NCBI GenBank assembly: GCA_016191345.1
Contig: JACPOU010000038.1
Coordinates: 1 to 51,429, forward strand
Length of the DNA: 51,429 bases
Direction of reading: 5' to 3'
From: Chloroflexota bacterium
Lineage (GTDB): Bacteria; Chloroflexota; Limnocylindria; Limnocylindrales; CSP1-4
Below the pieces are notes generated by a model that saw only the letters and a list, made by a program, of their open reading frames with translations, ran no database searches and was not told the DNA's origin. The translations under genes and the position numbers were made by a program. This document shows positions 15,556-24,353 of the stretch, piece after piece. Each line of letters opens with the position of its first letter. Within the stretch, counting starts at the first letter, position 1.

Positions 15556-17202
15556 GTGTCAGGTCGATCCAGGGACGACGTCATCCAGCAGGACATCAAG
15601 GACCTGCACCAGCTGGGCTACGCGCAGGAGCTGTTCCGCACGATGGGCGGCTTCAGCAACTTCGCGATCAGCTTCTCGATCATCTCGATCCTGACCGGCG
15701 CGGTCATCCTCTACGACTACGGCCTCGCCTGGGCCGGCAAGGCCGCCGTGATGATCGGCTGGCCGCTCGTAACGGTGTTCGTCGTCTGCATCGCCGCGTC
15801 GATGTCCGAGATCGCCTCAGCCTACCCGACCGCGGGCGGCCTCTACTACTGGGCCTCCCGGATGAAGAACAAGAACTGGGGCTGGTGGACCGCCTGGTTC
15901 AACCTCCTCGGCCAGTTCGCGATCGTGGCCGGCATCAACTACGCCGCGGCCGGGTTCATCAACGCCACGATCGTCGACAAGTTGACGAACGGCATCTTCA
16001 ACACGACCGAGGTCATCCCGGGGATCGTGAACGGCCAGCTCGTGACGATGGGCGTCCTCATGCTCATTGAGCTTGTCCTCAACATCGCGGGCATCAATCT
16101 CGTCGCGCTCCTGAATCAGGTCAGCGTCTGGTGGCACATCGCGATCGTCGCCATCGTGGTCGTGCTCGTCGGGCTGCTTGGAAAGGCGGACCAGTCCGGT
16201 CTCGACCTCTTCAAGATCGCGCCGCTCGACACGGCCGGGAGCTGGGAGAACGATCTGGGGGTCGTGAAGTTCTCGTATGGGCCGGCCATCGGCTATCCGG
16301 TCTTCCTGGCCTTCTTCTTCTCGCTCCTCCAGGCCAACTGGACATACACGGGCTACGACGCATCTGCTCACGTCGCGGAGGAAACGATCGGAGCCCGGGT
16401 CTCGAGCGCCTGGGGCGTGTTCCTCTCCGTCGCCGTCTCGGCGGTCGTCGGCTACGTCTTCCTCGTCGCGCTGACGCTCCATACACCGGACCTCTCGGCG
16501 CTCTTCCCGGCGAGCCTCGATGACGCCGCCACGTACAGCCAGTACTACTTCGGCGGCGGCGTCGCGGTCATCAGCATCCTCGTCTACAACCTCGGCGACT
16601 TCATCGGCAACCTGATCGCCGCGGGCATCGCGATCGCGATGGCGTTCTGCGGCCTGTCGTCGGTGGCCGCCGCCGGCCGGATGCTCTTCGCCTTCGCCCG
16701 TGATGACGGGATGCCCGCCTCCGGCTGGCTGAAGAGGGTCTCGCACCGCTACCGCACGCCGGCGAACTCCCTGGTCGGGATCGTCGTCGTGTCGTGGCTG
16801 TTCACGGTCGCCGCGTTCATCGTCGGGACGGGTACCGCCGTGATCATCGTCACGGCCGTCTCGACGATCTTCCTGTACGCCGCGTACGGGATCGTCATCT
16901 ACCTGGGGATCACCACGACAGACTGGCTCAAGGAGCGCGTCTGGAGCCTCGGCCGATGGTCGAAGACCGTCGGCTGGATCTCCGTCTTCTGGGTCGTCGT
17001 CCTGATGATCCTGTTCAGCTTCCCGACCAGCGGCAACATCTCGTGGCCGTTCATGGTCGCGGCAGTGCTGCTCCTGCTCGTCTACTACTTCGGCTGGGCC
17101 AAGGCCCGGTTCAAGGGTCCGCGCAGCCAGGGTGGCGACGCCGAGATGACCGAGATCGAGCGCGAGTTCCAGCGCGCCGCCGAAGAGCTCGCCGGAGCCT
17201 GA
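15556..17202 (+). CDS. APC-superfamily amino acid/amine permease
   Basis: 548 residues with about 12 membrane segments. FRTMGGFSNFAISFSIISILTG is the typical first helix of the amino-acid permease 2 group, followed by PTAGGLYYWAS in helix 2 and later YTGYDASAHVAEET, a substrate-site signature. It resembles GABA, ethanolamine and polyamine-type permeases. The GTG start is preceded by GAGGAGGT at 6 bases. Its neighbour 100 bases downstream is a glutamine-synthetase-like ligase, so import of an amine that is then gamma-glutamylated is likely. Confidence 0.9.
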   Translation: MSGRSRDDVIQQDIKDLHQLGYAQELFRTMGGFSNFAISFSIISILTGAVILYDYGLAWAGKAAVMIGWPLVTVFVVCIAASMSEIASAYPTAGGLYYWASRMKNKNWGWWTAWFNLLGQFAIVAGINYAAAGFINATIVDKLTNGIFNTTEVIPGIVNGQLVTMGVLMLIELVLNIAGINLVALLNQVSVWWHIAIVAIVVVLVGLLGKADQSGLDLFKIAPLDTAGSWENDLGVVKFSYGPAIGYPVFLAFFFSLLQANWTYTGYDASAHVAEETIGARVSSAWGVFLSVAVSAVVGYVFLVALTLHTPDLSALFPASLDDAATYSQYYFGGGVAVISILVYNLGDFIGNLIAAGIAIAMAFCGLSSVAAAGRMLFAFARDDGMPASGWLKRVSHRYRTPANSLVGIVVVSWLFTVAAFIVGTGTAVIIVTAVSTIFLYAAYGIVIYLGITTTDWLKERVWSLGRWSKTVGWISVFWVVVLMILFSFPTSGNISWPFMVAAVLLLLVYYFGWAKARFKGPRSQGGDAEMTEIEREFQRAAEELAGA

Positions 17203-17304
17203 CCTCGCGGCTCACACCATCGCAGCATCAGGAGGCCGGCCGGCACCGCCGACCGGTCTCCCCGATTCAGACATCACGCCAGCAGCGCGTCCACGGGAGG
17301 ACCC

Positions 17305-18699
17305 ATGAGCAGCTCCGGCCACCACGGCAAGCATCCCCGCCTCGAGGAGCTCGAGGGCATGGTCCGGGACGGGCGCATCGACACGCTGATCGTCGCGCTC
17401 ACCGACATGCAGGGCCGGCTCGTGGGCAAGCGTGTCCAGGCCCAGGCGTTCCTCGCCGGCGTCATCGACCACGGGGCGCACTTCTGCACGTACCTCCTGG
17501 GCACGGACATGGAGATGAACACGCCCGAGGGCTTCGCCCTCATGAACTGGGAGACGGGCTACGGCGACTGGATCGCCTCGCCCGTCTGGGATTCCCTGCG
17601 CGTCCTGCCGTGGCTCGAGCGGACCGCGCTCGTCCTCTCCGACACGATCGACGAGGAGACCCACGCCGAGATCCCGATCTCGCCGCGGACGATCCTCAAG
17701 CGCCAGGTGGACCGAGCCGCCAAGGCGGGGATCACCGTCAAGGCCGGCTCCGAGTTCGAGTACTACGTCCTCAAGGATTCGTGGGACACGATCGCCGAGA
17801 ACGGCTTCGCCGTCCCGAAGCGCTTCGGCAACTACAACGAGGACTACCACCTCCTCCAGGCGACGAAGGCGGAGCCGCTCCATCGCCTCCTGCGGAACCA
17901 GATGACCGAGGCCCGGGTGCCCATCGAGTTCTCCAAGGGCGAGGCCGCGCCGGGCCAGCACGAGGTCAACATCCGCTACGACCACGTCCTCGAATCCGCG
18001 GACCGGAGCGTGATCTTCAAGCACGGGGCCAAGGAGATCGCCTACCTCAACGGCTGGGGCATCACCTTCATGGCCAAGCCGGACCACACCTGGACGGGTT
18101 CGTCCGGGCACCTCCACATGAGCATCTGGGACGCGGACGGCAAGAAGCCCCTCACCCACGACGAGTCGGCCGGGCTGCCGTACGGGATCAGCCGCCAGTT
18201 CAGCCAGTTCGTGGCGGGGATGATGGCCTTCTCGCGCGAGCTCGCGGTCTTCATCGCCCCGTTCATCAACTCGTACAAGCGCTATGCCTCGCTGTCCTGG
18301 GCGCCGGTCAACGTCGTCTGGGGCCGCGACAACCGGACGACCGGCTTCCGGATGGTCGGCCATGGCAACGGCCTGCACGTCGAGAACCGCTTTCCCGGCG
18401 GGGACATGAATGCCTACCTGACCTACGCCGCGATGATCGGCGCCGGACTCTACGGCATCGAGCACGGCCTGGAGCTGACGCCCGAGTTCAAGGGCAACGG
18501 CTACATCGCCACCGGGGTCCAGCGGATGCCGCGGGCGCTGTACGAGGCGATCTGGGAGCTCGAGAAGTCCGAGGCCGCGGTCGAGATCTTCGGCCAGGAC
18601 GTCGTCGATCACTACCTGAACGCCGCGCGCGTTGAGCAGACGCTCTACGACTCGATCGTCCACGACTGGGACCGCGAGCGCTACCTCGAACGCGGCTGA
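17305..18699 (+). CDS. Glutamine synthetase-like gamma-glutamyl ligase (PuuA/GlnT type)
   Basis: 464 residues. GS fold marks: the Glu-rich metal site in AGSEFEYYVLKD, GEAAPGQHEVNIRYDHVL, the GSSGHLHMSIW block, and NSYKRYASLSWAPVNVVWGRDNR. The sequence lacks the adenylylation loop Tyr context of true nitrogen-assimilating GSI and fits the group that joins glutamate to amines (polyamines, ethanolamine, aniline). ATG is preceded by GGGAGGA. Genomic order permease-ligase-SDR-ALDH supports a Puu-like amine catabolic route; the exact amine is unknown. Confidence 0.85.
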   Translation: MSSSGHHGKHPRLEELEGMVRDGRIDTLIVALTDMQGRLVGKRVQAQAFLAGVIDHGAHFCTYLLGTDMEMNTPEGFALMNWETGYGDWIASPVWDSLRVLPWLERTALVLSDTIDEETHAEIPISPRTILKRQVDRAAKAGITVKAGSEFEYYVLKDSWDTIAENGFAVPKRFGNYNEDYHLLQATKAEPLHRLLRNQMTEARVPIEFSKGEAAPGQHEVNIRYDHVLESADRSVIFKHGAKEIAYLNGWGITFMAKPDHTWTGSSGHLHMSIWDADGKKPLTHDESAGLPYGISRQFSQFVAGMMAFSRELAVFIAPFINSYKRYASLSWAPVNVVWGRDNRTTGFRMVGHGNGLHVENRFPGGDMNAYLTYAAMIGAGLYGIEHGLELTPEFKGNGYIATGVQRMPRALYEAIWELEKSEAAVEIFGQDVVDHYLNAARVEQTLYDSIVHDWDRERYLERG

Positions 18700-18777
18700 C
18701 CTTCGACGCTACGATTGGGCCAGTCCCCACCCGCCCGGCCTGGCCGGCCCGGCTTCGACGACCGCCAGGAGGCATCG

Positions 18778-19545
18778 ATGCGATTGCAGGACAAGGTTTC
18801 GATCATCACCGGGGGCGGCTCGGGAATGGGCCGCGTGGCGGCGCTCATGTTCGCCGCGGAAGGGGCGAAGGTCGTCGTCGCGGAGTTCAACGAGGAGGCC
18901 GGCGCCGAGACCGTGCGCCTCGTCCGGGCGGCCGGCGGCGAGGCCACGTTCGTGAAGACGAACGTCGCCGACGAGGCCTCCGCGAAGGGCATGGTGGACC
19001 ACGCGATCGCGACCTACGGCCGCGTCGACACGCTCTACAACAACGCCGGGATCATGCCCGAGGCCGATCACTCGGTCATCGATACCTCGGTCGAGGACTG
19101 GGACCGGGTCATGGCCGTCAACGTTCGCGGCGTGTTCCTGGGCTGCAAGTACGCCATCCCGCGGATGGTCGAGCAGGGCTCCGGCTCGATCATCAACATC
19201 TCCAGCTTCGTGGCGCTCATCGGCTGCTCCAACCCGCAGGACGCCTACACGGCCTCGAAGGGCGCTGTCCTCGCCCTGACGAAGTCGCTCGCCGTCCAGT
19301 TCGCGCCGAAGGGCGTGCGGACGAACGCCATCTGCCCCGGGCCGGTGGAAACGCCGCTCCTCATGGACTGGCTCGTCAAGGACGAGGAGGCGAAGCGGAT
19401 CCGCCTTGCCCGCAACCCCACCGGCCGCTTCGGCAAGCCGGAGGAGATCGTGGCGATGGGCATCTACCTCGCCTCGGACGAGTCCGGCTGGACGAACGGC
19501 GCGGCGATGGTCGTGGACGGCGGCATCACGGTGAACTACTTCTGA
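18778..19545 (+). CDS. Short-chain dehydrogenase/reductase
   Basis: 255 residues. NAD(P) loop TGGGSGMG at residues 12-19, NNAG near 86, catalytic Ser in NISSF, and YTASK with the catalytic Tyr and Lys; the FabG-like C-terminus ends in AAMVVDGGITVNYF. Acidic residues after the second strand (VAEFNEE) favour NAD. The ATG follows CAGGAGG at good spacing; TACGAT at 18709-18714 may be a -10 box. Substrate unknown; operon context suggests an amine-derived alcohol or aldehyde. Its last 10 bases overlap the converging membrane-protein gene. Confidence 0.88.
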   Translation: MRLQDKVSIITGGGSGMGRVAALMFAAEGAKVVVAEFNEEAGAETVRLVRAAGGEATFVKTNVADEASAKGMVDHAIATYGRVDTLYNNAGIMPEADHSVIDTSVEDWDRVMAVNVRGVFLGCKYAIPRMVEQGSGSIINISSFVALIGCSNPQDAYTASKGAVLALTKSLAVQFAPKGVRTNAICPGPVETPLLMDWLVKDEEAKRIRLARNPTGRFGKPEEIVAMGIYLASDESGWTNGAAMVVDGGITVNYF

Positions 19546-20279
19546 GTGTGCTCCGGAGCGCGACCGCCCCGGACAAGGTAGATACCCATCAACAGGAACC
19601 AGATCATGAAGGGCCCGTACGCGACCAGATTGAGGCCGAGCGGGTACCCGAAGACGAGGCCCGGCACCGCCAGGACAAGCAGCAGGATGGCGACGATGAG
19701 CCCATAGCCGGCGAGCCAGCGCGGAAGCGCTCCGGACTGCCACGCGACGAGCGAGAGGACGCCGACCCAGCCGAACTCGAGCCAGAGCATCATCCCGTTG
19801 TCGACCCACGTCCAGGCCGTGAACACGCCGAGCAGCGACGGATCGCCAACCTGGGCGAGCTTGACCACCGCGAGCTCGATGCCGAACGCGACGATGACGA
19901 TGGGGATCTCGAAGAGGGCCAGCGCGATCCCGAAATCCGCCAGCTGCCGGGCGAGGGGTGTGGTGGCAAATCCCGAGAGGTATCGGCGATACGCGAGCGC
20001 AAAGAACGCGATTCCGGCAGCGCTGACGATGCCCTGCCAGAGGAGGAACGTCAGCTCGCCGCGACCGAAGTACGCGCTCACCACGGTCGCATCCGTCGCC
20101 GTGTCGGGCCGCGTCCCCGCAATCGCGCCGCTCCCGCCGTAGAGGACAACGAGCGACGCAAGCGCGACAAGGAGCCCTGCCCCGGCAAACCGTGCATATG
20201 GTGCCGATGCGCCGGAATCCGCAATTGCGTCGACAGTGGCGAGCGCCGCTGGAGTCGGCGCCGTCTGCGATACTGCCAT
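19536..20279 (-). CDS. Membrane protein with about seven helices, TetR-controlled
   Basis: 247 residues with about 7 predicted membrane helices and no recognised catalytic motif; the layout (paired helices and YRRYLSGF, LEFGWVGVLSL) is reminiscent of DUF4386-type proteins, but I am not certain. I choose the ATG at 20279 with GGAGGT upstream; an upstream GTG at 20297 only 5 bases after a TATATT box is an alternative leaderless start. It is divergent from a TetR gene, with a single operator between them, so it is probably repressed by that regulator. Converges with the SDR gene with a 10-base overlap. Confidence 0.75.
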   Translation of the reverse strand: MAVSQTAPTPAALATVDAIADSGASAPYARFAGAGLLVALASLVVLYGGSGAIAGTRPDTATDATVVSAYFGRGELTFLLWQGIVSAAGIAFFALAYRRYLSGFATTPLARQLADFGIALALFEIPIVIVAFGIELAVVKLAQVGDPSLLGVFTAWTWVDNGMMLWLEFGWVGVLSLVAWQSGALPRWLAGYGLIVAILLLVLAVPGLVFGYPLGLNLVAYGPFMIWFLLMGIYLVRGGRAPEHTQK

Positions 20280-20301
20280 CCGGACGAATACCTCCACGAT
20301 C

Positions 20302-20322
20302 CAATATAGCGGCGCTATATTG
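20302..20322. promoter_or_regulatory. TetR operator between divergent genes
   Basis: A perfect palindrome with 10-bp arms CAATATAGCG and CGCTATATTG around a single central base. TATATT boxes are embedded on both strands, so bound protein would block both promoters. Confidence 0.82.
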
Positions 20323-20347
20323 CGTAGCTGGAAACTAGCCGAAATAC

Positions 20348-20995
20348 ATGACGCACGTCAAGACCCAACGTCGAACCTATCAATCCGTTCACCGCCAGCG
20401 GCAGGTCGCGGCTACCCGCCTCGCGATCCTCGAAGCGGCGCGGGCTCTGTTCCGCGAGCGCGGCTATGCCAACGCCACGATCGAGGCGATTGCGGCCCAG
20501 GCAGGCGTCGCGGCACCAACTGTGTACAAGCACTTCGACTCGAAGCGCCGGCTGCTCCTTGCACTGATCGAGCAGACGATCAATGTCCGAGTTCCGCCCC
20601 AGCTGGATGCAGTCCTCGGCGAGGCGGCCCCTCGCAGCCGGCTCGCCGCCCTGGCGAGGATGTGCGTGGATCTCGCCTCGGCGGCGCCAGATGTGGTGGC
20701 CGTCGCGCTGAGCGCCGCGAACGCCGATGCCGAGCTCGGGGAGATGTTCCGCGAGATGGCCGAGGGCCGCCGTCGGTCGGCCGAGCTCATCGCCCAATCG
20801 CTCGCGCGCGGTGAGAGCCTCCGCTCCGACTGCAGCGTTGAGCGAGCGCGGGACGTGCTCTTTGCGCTGGCAAGCCCGGATCTGTACGAAGTCCTCGTGA
20901 TCCGCTTCGGTTGGTCGGACGCCCAGTTCGAGGAGTGGCTCTCCGCCACGCTCGCGAGCTCGCTCCTCGGGGCGCCGACGGACTCGGGCGTATGA
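20348..20995 (+). CDS. TetR-family transcriptional regulator
   Basis: 215 residues. Helix-turn-helix in residues about 25-65: ILEAARALFRERGYANATIEAIAAQAGVAAPTVYKHF is split only by position; the recognition helix is GVAAPTVYKHF. The C-terminal domain is TetR-like and Ala/Leu-rich. ATG start 26 bases after the palindromic operator. It should repress itself and the divergent membrane-protein gene. Its stop overlaps the TATGAT box that precedes the ALDH gene, so ALDH can be transcribed separately. Confidence 0.9.
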   Translation: MTHVKTQRRTYQSVHRQRQVAATRLAILEAARALFRERGYANATIEAIAAQAGVAAPTVYKHFDSKRRLLLALIEQTINVRVPPQLDAVLGEAAPRSRLAALARMCVDLASAAPDVVAVALSAANADAELGEMFREMAEGRRRSAELIAQSLARGESLRSDCSVERARDVLFALASPDLYEVLVIRFGWSDAQFEEWLSATLASSLLGAPTDSGV

Positions 20996-20996
20996 T
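20991..20996 (+). promoter_or_regulatory. Candidate -10 box (TATGAT) for the ALDH gene
   Basis: TATGAT lies at the end of the TetR gene, about 35 bases before the ALDH ATG, leaving a short leader with GAGG as ribosome binding site. No clear -35 box. Confidence 0.5.
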
Positions 20997-21031
20997 TGAT
21001 CGACGTCCCCCGAGATCCTGAGGCGAACGAC

Positions 21032-22525
21032 ATGGCGATCGATCAGCAGGCCGCCGGCACGACTGGCGACACGCGAACCACCCTCCAGATGATGGTCGGC
21101 GGCCAGGCCGTCGATGCCGCCGACGGCCAGACGTTCGAGATCGTGAACCCCGCCAACGGCCAGGTCATTGCGACGGCGCCGCAGGGCGGGAATGTGGACG
21201 TCGACAGGGCGGTCGCGGCCGCCCAGAAGGCCTTCGATGACCCCAAGGGCTGGGCGAACTGGGCCGCGGGCAAGCGCGGCCGGACCCTCGCGAAGTTCGC
21301 GGCGATCATCAAGGACCGGTCCGAGGAGCTCGCCCAGCTCGAGTGCCGCAACACCGGCAAGCCGATCACGAGCGCCCGCGGTGAGGTCATCGGGGCGAGC
21401 CTCGTCTTCGACTACTACGCCGGGGCCGCGAACAAGGTCTTCGGCCAGACGATCCCGGTCTCGAAGCCGGGCCTGGACCTCACCCTCCGCGAGCCGATCG
21501 GGGTCGTGGGGCTCATCGTCCCCTGGAACTTCCCGCTCCTCATGGCGAGCTGGAAGCTCGGGCCGGCGCTCGCCGCCGGCAACACCTGCATCCTCAAGCC
21601 CGCGAGCCTCTCCCCGATGACGGCCCTGCGGATCGGCGAGTTGGCCCTCGAGGCGGGCTTTCCTCCCGGCGTCATCAACGTGGTCACGGGCCCGGGCGGC
21701 TCCGCGGGCGCGGCGATCGCCGCCCATCCCGGCATCGGCAAGGTCGCGTTCACGGGCGAGACCACGACCGGCCAGGAGATCATGCGGCTGGCCTCGAACA
21801 ACGTGAAGAAGGTCAGCCTGGAGCTCGGCGGCAAGAGCCCCAACATCGTCTATGCCGACGCCGACATCGAGCGCTTCGCCGCGGAATCGCCGTACAGCGT
21901 CTTCGACAACTGCGGCCAGGACTGCTGCGCCCGGAGCCGGATCCTCGTCGAGCGCTCGGTCCATGACCAGGTGGTCGAGCTCTTCGCCGCCGCGACCCGG
22001 AAGGTCAAGGTCGGCGATCCCGCCGACGAGGCGACCGAGGTCGGCACGCTCGTCAGCTTCAAGCAGCGCGACCGCGTCCGCGACTACATCGAGATCGGCC
22101 TCGGCGAGGGCGCCAACCTCGTCGTCGGCGGGGTCGAGCCGGACGACGAGGCCCTCAAGGGCGGCGCGTACCTCATGCCGGCCGTCTTCGACGGCGCGAC
22201 GAACGACATGCGGATCGCCCGCGAGGAGATCTTCGGGCCGGTCGTCACGATCATTCCCTTCGACACCGAGGCGGAGGCGATCCGCCTTGCGAACGCGACG
22301 CCGTACGGCCTCTCCGGCTCGATCTGGAGCCGCGACATCGGCAAGGCGCTCCGGACGGCGAAGGGCGTCCAGGCCGGCGTCCTGTCGGTGAACTCGAACT
22401 CGAGCGTCCACACCGAGGCGCCGTTCGGCGGCTACAAGATGTCCGGCATCGGCCGGGAGCTGGGGATGTCGGCGATCGAGCTCTACACCGAGACGAAGAA
22501 CGTGTTCATCGACCTCCGGTCGTAG
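21032..22525 (+). CDS. NAD(P)-dependent aldehyde dehydrogenase
   Basis: 497 residues, normal length. VPWNFPLL (cofactor), GFPPGVINVVTGPG, LELGGKSPNIV with the general-base Glu, and the nucleophilic Cys in NCGQDCCARSR are all present; EEIFGPVV and PFGGYKMSG complete the family. Closest in style to betaine/aminobutyraldehyde dehydrogenases (PuuC-like), which fits the permease and ligase nearby. The ATG at 21032 with GAGG upstream is preferred over an upstream TTG that lies on the promoter. A mobile or polyamine-specific role is inferred from neighbours only. Confidence 0.92.
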   Translation: MAIDQQAAGTTGDTRTTLQMMVGGQAVDAADGQTFEIVNPANGQVIATAPQGGNVDVDRAVAAAQKAFDDPKGWANWAAGKRGRTLAKFAAIIKDRSEELAQLECRNTGKPITSARGEVIGASLVFDYYAGAANKVFGQTIPVSKPGLDLTLREPIGVVGLIVPWNFPLLMASWKLGPALAAGNTCILKPASLSPMTALRIGELALEAGFPPGVINVVTGPGGSAGAAIAAHPGIGKVAFTGETTTGQEIMRLASNNVKKVSLELGGKSPNIVYADADIERFAAESPYSVFDNCGQDCCARSRILVERSVHDQVVELFAAATRKVKVGDPADEATEVGTLVSFKQRDRVRDYIEIGLGEGANLVVGGVEPDDEALKGGAYLMPAVFDGATNDMRIAREEIFGPVVTIIPFDTEAEAIRLANATPYGLSGSIWSRDIGKALRTAKGVQAGVLSVNSNSSVHTEAPFGGYKMSGIGRELGMSAIELYTETKNVFIDLRS

Positions 22526-22563
22526 GGCGCGTCTCCGAACGGTCCGGCGACCCGGGGCGTCCA

Positions 22564-23235
22564 GTGCCTCCCTTCCGGCTCGACCGCTCGGTCCCGCTCA
22601 TCGACGCTCGTCCTGCCGGTGAGCTCCCCGAGTTCATCGAGGCCGCGCCGGCCTCGATCGCGTTCGAGCCGCGGCGGGTTGGCGGCGGCGGCCCTGCCCC
22701 GCGGCCCGTCGCCCTCCTCGCGTGGGTCGCCGGCCTCGTCGCGATCGGCGGCGTCGGGCTCCTCGCCGGCGATCCCCCGGCGCCGACCAGGCCGGTTGTC
22801 GTCGCGGATGCGGGCCCCGAGGCGACCGGTCGGATTCGCACCGGCCTGCCCTCGACGTACATGGGCGCGATGCTCGCCCGCGACGCCGTCGCGCTCGCGT
22901 CGCCGGCCCCCGCCCGTGTCGAGGTCACGACTCGCCAGGTCGCCGTGAGTGGCTCGGTGCTCGTCAAGGCCAGCCGGGTCGAGATTTTTCTCGAAGCGCG
23001 CGGCAGCCGGGTCATCGACCACGTGAGCGTCGACGTCACGGACCCGGACGGCGGCGTGCGGCCCGAGTACACGGCCACGTTCGAGGCCGCCTTCGACCTC
23101 CCGAATCCGCGTCCCAACGGGACGATGTGGGTGGTCGTCACCGCCTACGACGGCCGCGGCATGCCCCTCGGCGGAACGCGCCGGCCGTTCGCGGTCGGGC
23201 CGCTCCTGGAGCCGGAGCCGACGAGCGCCCCCTGA
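22564..23235 (+). CDS. Single-pass membrane protein with extracytoplasmic beta domain
   Basis: 223 residues. A cytoplasmic N-terminal part of about 48 residues precedes one helix (VALLAWVAGLVAIGGVGLLAG), then an Ala/Pro linker and a beta-rich domain (VEVTTRQVAVSGSVLVKASRVEIFLEARG, PRPNGTMWVVVTAYDGRGMPLG) that looks immunoglobulin-like, as in Gmad2-type domains. No enzyme motif. The GTG start is the first in frame, 38 bases after the ALDH stop. Probably a cell-surface protein; function unknown. Confidence 0.65.
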   Translation: MPPFRLDRSVPLIDARPAGELPEFIEAAPASIAFEPRRVGGGGPAPRPVALLAWVAGLVAIGGVGLLAGDPPAPTRPVVVADAGPEATGRIRTGLPSTYMGAMLARDAVALASPAPARVEVTTRQVAVSGSVLVKASRVEIFLEARGSRVIDHVSVDVTDPDGGVRPEYTATFEAAFDLPNPRPNGTMWVVVTAYDGRGMPLGGTRRPFAVGPLLEPEPTSAP

Positions 23236-23296
23236 TGCGGGCCGGGGACGCGGCGCGCCCTCAGGGCACCGTTCCGCCGATGGCAGCTCGACGCGG

Positions 23297-23905
23297 TCAG
23301 CGACCCATGGCCGGTTCGGGCGGCCGGATCCCCGGGTGCCGCGTCGCGAGCCAGTCCACGAGGGCGAAGTACGTCGTCTTGAACGCCAGACCCGCCCAGG
23401 GGATCTCATCGGCCGCGAACTCGCGGACCTCGAGGGCCTCGGGGGTCGGGGCCGCCGTGCCGCCGATGACCCGTGCCTCGAACGTCAGGACCACGACCGC
23501 CGCCTCGAGCCGCGTGTAGAACCCCACGAACGCGCCCGGCTCGACCTCCAGGCCGGTCTCCTCGCGCGTCTCGCGGACTGCCGCCTCGTCCACGGTCTCG
23601 TCCACCTCGAGGAATCCGCCGGGCTGGGCCCACGCCCCGAGCCCCGGCTCGATGCCCCGCCGGATGAGGACGAGCCGGCCCTCGTCGGTGACCGGCAGGA
23701 CCGTCACGACCAGGCGCGGATTGACATAGGCGATGTGCCCGCAGGACGGACAGCTGGACCGCTCGCGGTCCTCGCCGGCGACCTCGCCGAACTCGAGGCG
23801 GGTGCCGCAGCGGGAGCAGAACCGGAGGTGCGCGGCCAGCCAGGACGGGACGCCGCCACCGGAGTCGATGTCGGTGGAGCGCGCGTCGCGGCCGCGCCCG
23901 TTCAA
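23297..23905 (-). CDS. NUDIX hydrolase with N-terminal zinc ribbon
   Basis: 202 residues. An N-terminal zinc ribbon (CSRCG and CPSCGH) is followed by a NUDIX box, GGFLEVDETVDEAAVRETREE plus TGLEVE read in two parts. The ribbon-plus-NUDIX order resembles NudC-type NADH pyrophosphatases and ADP-ribose hydrolases. The TTG start overlaps the stop of the upstream membrane gene (TTGA), so coupled translation is likely. It acts on a nucleoside diphosphate linked to another group; the precise substrate is open. Confidence 0.87.
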   Translation of the reverse strand: MNGRGRDARSTDIDSGGGVPSWLAAHLRFCSRCGTRLEFGEVAGEDRERSSCPSCGHIAYVNPRLVVTVLPVTDEGRLVLIRRGIEPGLGAWAQPGGFLEVDETVDEAAVRETREETGLEVEPGAFVGFYTRLEAAVVVLTFEARVIGGTAAPTPEALEVREFAADEIPWAGLAFKTTYFALVDWLATRHPGIRPPEPAMGR

Positions 23906-24312
23906 CCGGCGATCGCCAGCACGAGCGCACCGCCGAAGACGAGGATCCCGACGCCGGCCGCCAGCAGCCACGACAGCCGGAACAGCGCCCGGTTCCGATC
24001 GACCGGCATCCAGGCCCACGCGGAGCGCCAGATGCGGAGCGAGGCGTCGGCCGTGGTCAGCATCAGGATCGGGGCCGCGACGATGATGCACAGCCGGACG
24101 AGCGGGCTGCCGAGCGACGAGCCGGTCTCGAGCGCTGTGATGGCGACCGCGCCGGCGACGAGCGCGATCGCCGACAGGTTGATGTACTGCCGCTGGAGCG
24201 GTGTCGGGGCGGTTTCGGGAACGGTCCGCGGGATCGCCACGGGCGTGCCGGCGACCGGCAGGGCCTGCCGGTCGAGCACCGGCATCCCGGGTTCCCAGCG
24301 GGGATCATCCAT
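23902..24312 (-). CDS. Small membrane protein, unknown function
   Basis: 136 residues with three predicted helices (INLSAIALVAGAVAITAL, LVRLCIIVAAPILMLTTA, FRLSWLLAAGVGILVFGG). About 48 polar residues precede the first helix. The ATG is 7 bases after a TACACT box, so a leaderless start is inferred. Coupled to the NUDIX gene by a TTGA overlap. Confidence 0.75.
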   Translation of the reverse strand: MDDPRWEPGMPVLDRQALPVAGTPVAIPRTVPETAPTPLQRQYINLSAIALVAGAVAITALETGSSLGSPLVRLCIIVAAPILMLTTADASLRIWRSAWAWMPVDRNRALFRLSWLLAAGVGILVFGGALVLAIAG

Positions 24313-24319
24313 CCGGCCG

Positions 24320-24325
24320 AGTGTA
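24320..24325 (-). promoter_or_regulatory. Candidate -10 box (TACACT), leaderless
   Basis: TACACT lies 7 bases upstream of the ATG at 24312. It matches the pattern seen at the HxlR and PurK genes, which use the same hexamer. Confidence 0.5.
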
Positions 24326-24353
24326 GCGGGCGCGCGGTCCGGGACCATCGAGG

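Noticed and set aside
13341-15599. 752-residue minus-strand open frame
   Set aside because: Antisense to the LolA-like gene and out of frame with the antiporter; composition is Arg/Gly-dominated.
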